Source of the DNA: Hetaerina americana
Lineage: Eukaryota; Arthropoda; Insecta; Odonata; Calopterygidae
Reading direction: 5' to 3'
DNA length: 64,000 bases
NCBI GenBank assembly: GCA_022747635.1
Contig: JAKTNV010000001.1
Location: 28,003,990 to 28,067,989, forward strand
Made by a program: the position numbers and the translations under genes. Position 1 is the stretch's first letter. The number at the start of each line of letters is the position of its first letter. Shown in pieces: positions 56,630 through 64,000 of this stretch. Under the pieces are notes generated by a model. It saw only the letters and a program-made list of their open reading frames with translations, was not told the DNA's origin and ran no database searches.

Positions 56630-57180
56630 TGGGCCCGTTCGAGCACGATCGGGCATTTATTGTTTCAATTTGTTTTTTGGGGTGCCTTATGTTTAAACCC
56701 CCAATACAATTTCGTAAATTTTACAAAATACAAAATATAGTATGAGTTACATGCCATTCCTTTCCGTTACTCTCCCCGTTCTTACTTTATCTTTTGTTAA
56801 TAAATCTTGCCAATATTTTCCTAATCGGTTCCTCATGTAGGTATTGCCCAATTTGTTGGACGTTGTGCAAATACCCAAGGATAGCTTCCAGTTCGCGTCT
56901 TTCCTCGGCATAAATTGGGCAATAAAGGACTCTATGTATTGCCGTGTCCTCCTCCATCATGCATTCACACGTCCCCTCCTTTTTTTTCCCTATTTTCTTG
57001 AGGTATGATCTAAACTCCCCGTGGCCCGTTAAAATGTTTTCCATATGTGATATAAGTAATAATATAGTCGATTTTGTTAGTCATTCGAGATTTCTGTTCT
57101 TGGTTGTTAGGGATACCTCTCTTATTTGTGGCCGCCAGTGAACTTGTGGTTAGTTCTATAGGATCAACTAATTTGCACTT
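56601..57180 (-). mobile_element. 3' end of a non-LTR retrotransposon with (ATT)n tail
   Basis: The minus strand encodes the end of ORF2, a short 3' region, then GATCGTGCTCGAACGGGCCC followed directly by about nine ATT units (56601-56630). Such short repeat tails are typical of several non-LTR lineages (R1/I-type). The insert is 5'-truncated. The upstream limit near 57180 is approximate. Confidence 0.75.
56787..57044 (-). pseudogene. Non-LTR ORF2 C-terminal fragment
   Basis: The 85-residue frame MENILTGHGEFRSYLKKIGK continues to a Cys-His cluster, CECMMEEDTAIHRVLYCP, then YAEERRELE. The order TGHG-F-SYL, CxC, H and CP is the characteristic C-terminal zinc-knuckle region of R1/Jockey-like ORF2 proteins. 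It ends with a normal-looking C-terminus (ILARFINKR, then a stop). The reverse transcriptase upstream is absent. The type differs from the relics at 37.5 and 57.7 kb. Confidence 0.75.
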
Positions 57181-57553
57181 ATTCACATTACAATTTTGGA
57201 ACTCAAATTATTAAACGTTATATTTGTCATAAAAAAAGTGTTTTTCAAACGCGGATAGTACAGTAAGCAAGTTATTAAAAACACAGACCTTATAATGCAA
57301 AGGAATGAGCAGATCCAATCTATGTAATTATTATTTATTAATCCAGACCAAATTAAAAAATTTTCCATGGAGAAACCAGTTACTTAACAATTAATGAAAT
57401 TTCGAACTGAAAAATTGTTTGGAGGGTAGAGAAAATTATAGATTCCTTGCATACAAAGTTGAAAGAAAACATTGATACAGGGAATGCTTTTGCGTGTCGC
57501 GAAAACGTCGTGGTTGACGCAATGTATTGGTAAAATGATATACATGTATGTAT

Positions 57554-57566
<13 letters not shown>

Positions 57567-57640
<74 letters not shown>
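57567..57640. repeat. (TA)n tract, long
   Basis: About 37 uninterrupted TA units, preceded by (CA)n. The longest microsatellite in the window. Confidence 0.95.
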
Positions 57641-57644
<4 letters not shown>

Positions 57645-57910
57645 AGGACAGGGGTTTGTTGGGAGCAATCCTATGGAGGCAGGAAAAGTGGATGAAGGGG
57701 GTTTTGACCGGCAGTGGGATGTTGAAGACGGTGATAGAGGGTAGAATGTTGGGCAAAAGAGGAAAGGGAAGGAACAGGATAGGGATGTTGGACGGGATGA
57801 AGGGAGGAAGAAAGTACTCAGAGATGAAGAGGGACCTGATATAGAGTAGGATGATGGATTTTTTTGTTTTGTTAGGAATAATAAAATACTTGTTTGGTAG
57901 TTGTGTCCAT
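57645..57910 (+). pseudogene. Non-LTR ORF2 C-terminal fragment (GKRG-type)
   Basis: The plus-strand frame contains [20 protein letters not shown], then RGKGRNRIGMLDGMKGG and YSEMKRDL. This is the typical C-terminal end of arthropod ORF2 proteins of the same type as the relics at 16.6 and 37.5 kb ([28 protein letters not shown]). The 5' side is cut at a (TA)n tract, and the 3' side runs to an A-rich stretch at ~57942 and a second (TA)n. Confidence 0.75.
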
Positions 57911-57949
57911 CCAAAAACCTACCTTAACCGGTAGATTACCTTTAAAAAA

Positions 57950-57972
57950 AAAATATATATATATATATATAT
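57950..57972. repeat. A-run followed by (TA)n
   Basis: A run of A passes directly into about ten TA units at the 3' end of the ORF2 fragment. Confidence 0.85.
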
Positions 57973-58197
57973 ACTATATATTCATATCGTAGATTGGCGA
58001 CTTTTGAGATATAGGTATATAGATGGAATAAAAATGTAAGATGGATGAAAAAGAAGGCAAACGAAGATATACTTTGCATGATGGGGGGGAGAGAGGATTG
58101 AGGATTGATGGAGAAATCCCAAGTAGGGAGGAAAAGCGGATCATCTTGATTTGATGAGGAATGCTGATAGAGTAGAGAACGTTAAGCAAGTGAGGAA

Positions 58198-58243
58198 GGT
58201 GTACGAATAGGATAGGATAGGCTAGGTGTACGAATAGGATAGG
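58198..58243. repeat. 26 bp tandem duplication
   Basis: GGTGTACGAATAGGATAGG occurs at 58198 and 58224, separated by GATAGGATAG-like steps. Confidence 0.75.
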
Positions 58244-58271
58244 CTTAATGAGAATAGATTTTTTGGTAATA

Positions 58272-59040
58272 CAGGGTGCGTTCCAAAAGTAATTCTTTCA
58301 TTTTTTCAAAGAATTATATTGAACAGATGTGCACAAACACTTAAAATTCTTCAAAGCACTGTCCTTGGGCCTCTTCACATTATTTCAGTGACTACCATGA
58401 CCGGTACGCGTCCTGGAAGGCGTCTTCCGGGACCTCTCTCGAGGTCTTCGTCGCGGTTGATTGGATCTCTTCTATGGACGAAAACTGGGTTCCTTTCAGG
58501 GCTGCCTTAATCCGAGGGAATAAAAAGAAGTCTGCTGAGGCGACGTCGGGACTATAGGGGTTTGGGCCAGTGTTGGCACCTGGTGTATGGCCTGGAACTC
58601 GCGGACTCGCAGCGCGTGTGGCAAGGCGCGTTTTCGTGATGGAGTTGCCATGTAGCGGAGATGCCTTTCCTCGTCCTTATGACCCAATTTTATGGGTCTT
58701 TCCAGCGCATCCACGAAGTAGGCAGGGGTAACTGTCCGTCCTTGAGGAACAAACTCCTTATGGACCACTCCTTTACTGTCGAAAAAGACAATGAGCATTG
58801 TTTTCACTTTTGATTAGCTCATTCTTGCATTTTTGGGCTTGGGGGACTGGTCGGTATCCCATTTAGAGCTTTAGTGTTTTGTTTCTGGGTCGTATTAAAA
58901 AACCTAGGTTTCGTCACCAGTAATGACGTTGTTCAAATAATCAGATTCATTTTCAATACGTTGCAAAAGTTCACTTGAAATTTCCACTCGGTTGGTCTTT
59001 CGTGACACGGTTTTGGAGTGCACTCTGTAGATGCCTACTT
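58272..59040 (-). pseudogene. Mariner relic, catalytic half
   Basis: The left end CAGGGTGCGTTCCAAAAGTA follows a TA dinucleotide and looks like a mariner terminal repeat. On the minus strand the decayed transposase runs from the second helix-turn-helix border (ISSELLQRIENESDY) through VITGDET (first aspartate, followed by stops), then TMLIVFFDSKGVVHKEFVPQ GRTV, and LRVREFQAIHQVPTL, and ends with the C-terminal part. The N-terminal DNA-binding region and the right terminal repeat are missing. It is a different lineage from the complete copy at 30.1 kb. Confidence 0.75.
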
Positions 59041-60635
59041 GAGCGAATAGAGCAAGGAATTGTAGCCTATTTATTAAAGAAATTCTAGCCTTGAGTTATT
59101 CTAAAACGGATCATAGGACATTTTATTTTTTTCCAATCAATACCAAATAACACCAATCATGTTAATAGCTGCCAGCAAGAGATGTGCTCGACTACAATAT
59201 CCTACTTCATAGCTGTAATTGAAATGTATTATAATTTTAGTCTTGATCAGGTAAGAAGAGTTTTCCGATAATCTGTGTGACCCACTTCGACAGTCAAATT
59301 TTTTAAGATCTGCGTATCTTGAATTGTTTCTTACAAAAAAGACATGCTAATTATGTAGACTTCATTTAGAGTATGATGCCTATTAAGTGTTTAAATGTTT
59401 GTGAAAAATATACGTTAGTGAACCCAGTGAAATATAATATCCACTCTTAAAATTTACCTAATAAAATCAATACACGATAACGTTCCCTATATCAAAAGAC
59501 ATGTTTAAATAAAAACGGTGTTATCCTTGAATACGAAACTTTTTACTTCAGAGAAAGCTCCTCTGTTTGCAAAATCGTTTTGTGGCGCTAACTGCTATAC
59601 TGCTATGCAGGAAAATTGCCATCAGTATTCTAAACGGTCACCCGTAATCTTGCTGACCACGTTTAACTTTAGTTTTCCCATTGATTTTAGGGTGGAATCA
59701 ATTTAGAAAATTATATACTTTTCTGAGCATGATTTCAAAGAAATAAAAACATTTATCGCCGGAATCTTAAGTTCTTTGATAACCACACTTCAAGTAAGGA
59801 TGGTGCAAACAGGAAGGAGAAAGGAGAATTAGTTTTCGTGGCCAACTTGATCCCGGAATTTAATAAAATGCTTTACGCATACTGTTTTAGAAGATAGAAC
59901 CTCCCAAAAGTAGCGACCGCAGAGTGAAAAATAATAAATCAATACCTCCGTAAGCTCTGGGGGATTTCCCTTTATGTGACTCGGTAGAGATATTTTCAAA
60001 TCACAGAACACATGTTCATGGAGAACTCCTAAACGATTAGGTTACCGGAACTTTGCTGTATCTTGTTTGTTACATATTTCTTCTTTTCTTTAATTCAGGC
60101 CTCGCACTTTTTTTTAATTTTCACCTCGTGGTATACGTACCATTCCGAATCTTAGCATACAAATATCTTTTTGAAAGTAGTGCATTAAAAGTATTTAATA
60201 ATTAAAATATTGTAATTATAATGAATACAGCTAATGCTATTAAATTATATCTTTATAAAGAAGGATAACTATTTATTCCTAGGTACAATATTTCCCCAGG
60301 ATATACTATATTCATTTTTCTACTATGTGAATTGTATAATACATTTCCCTGGTAGTTCCAATGCAGAAAATGTCATTGGAATAGAGTTTGCAAGAATTAT
60401 CACTGGAAATACTTTAATTTCATTTTAACCCCGATAAATTTTCCTCTTATTTAATCCCCACCCTCTTTAAGCTATGCACACTTGGAAAATCAAAGTAACT
60501 TCCGGACTGCATTTCCCTCATAGAATAGATTGCTCTTCAATATGCAATTATATTCTAAGTATGTACCAAAATTATCAACCCGAAGATTGATCGGTGACGG
60601 TAGAGTTCACCTAGTATTAAAGCCAACGGTGTTTG
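59041..60635. other. AT-rich stretch without recognisable genes
   Basis: No domain, RNA gene or repeat recognised. Confidence 0.4.
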
Positions 60636-60639
60636 AATA

Positions 60640-60765
60640 ACGTGTATGGTTGCCAGTTCCTTCCACTGTGCCGCGCATGTTTTCCCAGGCAAATCTGGTA
60701 TTCGAGAAAACATAGGCCTAGGGTGAAGCTGAGGGTGCCCAGAGGCATCCGTTCAGCAGGTCAAC
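60640..60765 (+). repeat. Dispersed repeat, copy 2 (pair of 6025-6175)
   Basis: Contains TTTTCCCAGGCAAATCTGGT, GAAAACATAGGCCTAGG and GAGGGTGCCCAGAGGCATCC, in the same order as the copy near 6 kb. It continues into a segment with CAGCAGGTCAACTCTACCGA not seen in the first copy. Confidence 0.45.
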
Positions 60766-61731
60766 TCTACCGAATGGGCTATCACGTTCCAATATACACT
60801 TCAAAAAAACTTCAATAAAATTGAATGTTTCAATTTACCCATCGCCCATTTATTAATTATATATGATATTTATTCTATTAATTTTCTTTTAATATGTATA
60901 CTGTATGATGCTTTCAATTAATTAATGTAAACTTTCGTGTTCATATAAGTCTCCTATATTTTTAATTTAGGTAACTTATTTCATTTTCTTTTGTTCCTAT
61001 TTCCATACCCTCATTGGTTGTCATTCTACAGAGTACGATTTCTATTTTTTGATCTACCGGAGGACTGTGGGAAAGCTTGCCATAGCAAAACGACCGGAAA
61101 ACGCCATATTTTGGGAAATGGGACTGAGAAAAATCTTCTTACAAGGAACAACAAGGAAGTGATTCTGAGTTAGATACTGACATCTTCTAGATCTTTTCAC
61201 TCCCATCAGAAGAAAGTGTATCTGCTGCTCAATTATCCCATTTCATTCCTGTCAACCTCCAGCGATTGCCAAAGAATCCTTTATGAAAATTACACTACTG
61301 TATTTCATCGTAGGAAGAGAAAAAGGATATTTAAACTTTAAATTAATTCCTCACAATGAACGTATACTAAAACGATAAATATTAAATTCGAGTAAAAATT
61401 AAAATATTTAATGAATCGTGCACTATTTGTTTTAATTTAATTAGTCTACTTAATGGAAAAGTGCTCTTTATATGGGTAGCAACATTCTTTACTGACGTGT
61501 ACTGTGGGTTTCCACCAACAAAACATGTATACTTGATACATGATCATCAAATATCTTTGAATTTAGTACTGGCTTTGATTTATAACAGTAATTAAATGGA
61601 AAATCTCAAACATATTGTATTTTAAATGAATTTCTTTAAACCTTTAATCCCTTTTATCGTTTAAAGATATAAATCAGCTATCAAAAATTCAGCTATGACT
61701 TGAGGAAAACTTGAATGCAAAGTAGTGCTTA
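60766..61731. other. AT-rich stretch without recognisable genes
   Basis: Nothing supported. The 60-residue frame at 60991-61173 has no recognisable domain. Confidence 0.4.
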
Positions 61732-61761
61732 TATGGCTGCGTAGGTTTTAGCGGCGGTGGT

Positions 61762-61828
61762 TTGAAGGATTCTGCATTCTCGGGTTTCACCGCGTCGCGG
61801 TGAAACCCGAGAACGCAGAATCCTTCAA
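61762..61828. repeat. 67 bp near-perfect palindrome
   Basis: Arms 61762-61794 and 61796-61828 (33 bp each) are reverse complements with one mismatch, around a single central T. The outer arm begins TTGAAGGATTCTGC, and the centre is CACCGCGTCGCGGTG. A 10 bp direct repeat GTAGTGCTTA lies at 61722-61731 and 61830-61839. Confidence 0.95.
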
Positions 61829-61839
61829 GGTAGTGCTTA

Positions 61840-64000
61840 GTTCAAAATTAATTCCACAAATTCTTAAGAGCAAGTCTTAAGAGGACGCTCCCACTTATGT
61901 GTGACTCTACTCACCTATAGGCCATTACAACGTTCGCCCTCCAGGTCATCCATTTATCCTCTGCAATTATCCTCGCGGTTCCTTTCATCGTCCCAATGCT
62001 TTCTTATCGACGGTACTGGCCAATCCAATCGTGTGGAGAGACTAATAGGGCCATCTTACGCAGACCATATCAAGTGCCTAAACGCCTCCCAATCATCCCG
62101 GCCATCAATTTGGTCCTCATCTGGAACAAGTCTGTGAGTCCTTAAGTCTTTCTTATACTTTCGAGGCTAAAAAAAGATGCATTCCAAGATCTACGCATCA
62201 ATGTATTCTCCATTCCACTTTGATTTCCATTGTTACTATTCCCTTTTCTTTAAGCAGTTTTGGATTCCCCATCTGTGAATTTAGCTACTGTCATCTATAT
62301 GTAAGGACCTAATCATTCCTCCGTTCTGACTGGAGGTTATAGGAGAGTGCCACGATACACCTTGACAGCTATCTATACGGATTCTTAGGCCTTAGAAATA
62401 GTAATGCAATCGCAAATTTTGTTACTTATTGATATTATTACTATACCTCAGTGTGAGTAACCAGCTAAAGATTGGGTATTGTAAATCTAGATTTGGCGAC
62501 TCAAAATAACTTCTGACACCAGTGTGTCAAAATTATTTTAAACAAGCATACGTACACCTTCACTGCAATTGTTTTTCCTGTGTACATTCATTTTTCTTAT
62601 GTCTAACTAATAAATGCTTTTATTAAGTATTTTCTTTTAACACAGGCTTACCCGGTGACGTTTATATGTTACCAAAGTATTTGAATTATTCTCGCGTTGT
62701 TTCATCTGGCTGGACGAGCTTCCTGGCATGAGAGTCCAATGAGTTGATTGGCGTTGGTAAGATCTGACTGAATACACGTCGAGTATTTGGGACTCTGCAA
62801 AGTAGAACCTGATTTCGGGATTAAATAGTATAATTAAGGAAAAATCGGCCCGTTATTCAAAGAATCGTGAAGAACGAAGAGAAAGATTTGCGTAATTGTT
62901 GGAGGTCCTAGGCTGGGAACCAATACAAGTGCGAAGATAACATACACGGCTCAAATAATTAGATGAGTTAAAATCGAGACTGGGTGACGTTAAGGACAAG
63001 TGACTGCTGAAGAGCCGCATATGAAGATACTAGTTTTCTTGTTGGATTCGTGATCACAAATGTAGGAAACATCAAGTACGGCAATTTACAATTCCTGAAA
63101 ATAAAATTATGGCTTTCCAACGCTAATCATTATCAATTGCTTTCATGGCTAGTGACCTAACACCACTTGCCACTCTTATCCGTAGTGCAAATATATTATT
63201 CTATTATTTTGCACTATTTTTAGGATGGGGTCAATTTACGTGTTTTTCTCCTGGAAGAAAAAGTTATTTCCAATATACTTTAGAGATTCTCCTATACTTT
63301 TTAACTTGAAAGATGGATTTTCTTAGTCATCCTCATCAATGATTTAATCCTTTCTAAAGCATCGTTTCCCGCTATAGGAAGCAGTTAAATATTGGGTAGG
63401 GTTTTCAAGGAAGATTGGGGACCCTATTTCATTCCAAGACCTGTATTTTCTTATCTTAATAGATCCACCACCGAATAGACGGCTTATGCTCATTAATCTC
63501 TCTTTCAATGAAGCTCCCAGCTCCTCTGATGTTTGCGTTATTAAATAATTTCCCAGAACCCCAAAAGCTTCACTTTATATCAGTGTTGCCTTGCCATTGT
63601 ATTTCCAGGAATTGGCCATGTCCAATATCCAGTTTATTAACTTGAAACTTGGATCCCTGGGCGTAAGGTATGTATATTCGGACATATCTTCAATCAACAG
63701 TATTCTTCCCATTATTTCCGGATCCCGTACCATTGAATTACTTTTGTATTATTTTCCATCATCATCTCAATATAGTAGAATTGCTCACAAATAAGTTATG
63801 ACGCTATTCTCTATAAGCATATTTCGTAAAAAAATGAGCCGATGATCTATGTTATGCTACTTTACTTAGGATATTTTTCTGATTAATGATGAACATCACT
63901 AGCTATCAGTAGGCGTGTCTTGCTCTCGATTTCTTAAACATAAACGATCAAAGGTGTTATTATCTAATGTTTTTCCGAGTCAGAAGATTGTCACAACTCA
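61840..64000. other. Stretch without recognisable genes
   Basis: No supported gene or repeat. The small frames at 61901-62137 and 63591-63794 lack domains and splice context. Confidence 0.4.

Noticed and set aside
57384..57914. A 176-residue protein-coding gene on the minus strand
   Set aside because: The frame is held open by a (TA)n tract encoding repeated Ile-Tyr and lies antisense to an ORF2 fragment.
1..64000. CRISPR arrays, prophage, bacterial operons or plasmid origins
   Set aside because: No regularly spaced repeats with unique spacers, no bacterial-type gene clusters; the repeats present are eukaryotic mobile elements and microsatellites.

Overview
The window looks like nuclear DNA of an arthropod, most likely an insect or a chelicerate. 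It is AT-rich and gene-poor. It carries a mariner transposon with an intact DD34D transposase, several broken mariners, Penelope-like retroelements, fragments of non-LTR retrotransposons, tRNA-derived SINE-like repeats, and long (TA)n tracts. There are no operons, ribosomal genes, CRISPR arrays or other prokaryotic features, and I cannot name the species.

Layout. 1-11.9 kb: mostly unexplained non-coding DNA with a tRNA-like repeat head, a 155 bp hairpin element, a 30 bp tandem duplication and two short perfect or near-perfect hairpins. 11.9-12.6 kb: an internally deleted mariner with matching ends. 13.6-16.5 kb: a Penelope-like element with one long open frame (reverse transcriptase plus GIY-YIG endonuclease). 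16.6-18.65 kb: a decayed non-LTR fragment and a second, decayed Penelope-like element, both on the minus strand. 18.7-19.3 kb: tRNA-derived SINE copies in mixed orientation. 19.3-30 kb: almost featureless. 30.1-31.4 kb: a complete mariner sitting in a (TA)n tract. 32.4-34 kb: the only good candidate for host coding DNA, an ATG exon with a canonical donor, possibly preceded by a small in-frame exon. 37.5-40 kb: a non-LTR reverse transcriptase relic, then a 457 bp unit repeated in tandem, a 38 bp perfect inverted repeat, and a diverged copy of the tandem unit. 40-49.4 kb: mostly featureless. 49.4-51.9 kb: a mariner relic, a relic of a different DDE transposase, and a SINE beside an unnamed repeat. 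54 kb: head-to-head SINE copies. 55.1-55.9 kb: a 764 bp insertion flanked by a 13 bp direct repeat. 56.6-59 kb: two non-LTR 3' ends and a third mariner relic. 61.8 kb: a 67 bp near-perfect palindrome.

The genes do not form a pathway. Nearly all recognisable protein-coding sequence is mobile-element derived. Only the mariner at 30.1 kb and the Penelope-like element at 13.7 kb keep long intact frames, and the short elements could only have moved with proteins supplied from elsewhere. The strongest candidates for something new are the 764 bp retroposon, the near-identical 457 bp tandem unit, the snap-back palindrome, and the repeated joining of element ends to (TA)n tracts. I found no sign of a new multi-gene biological system.
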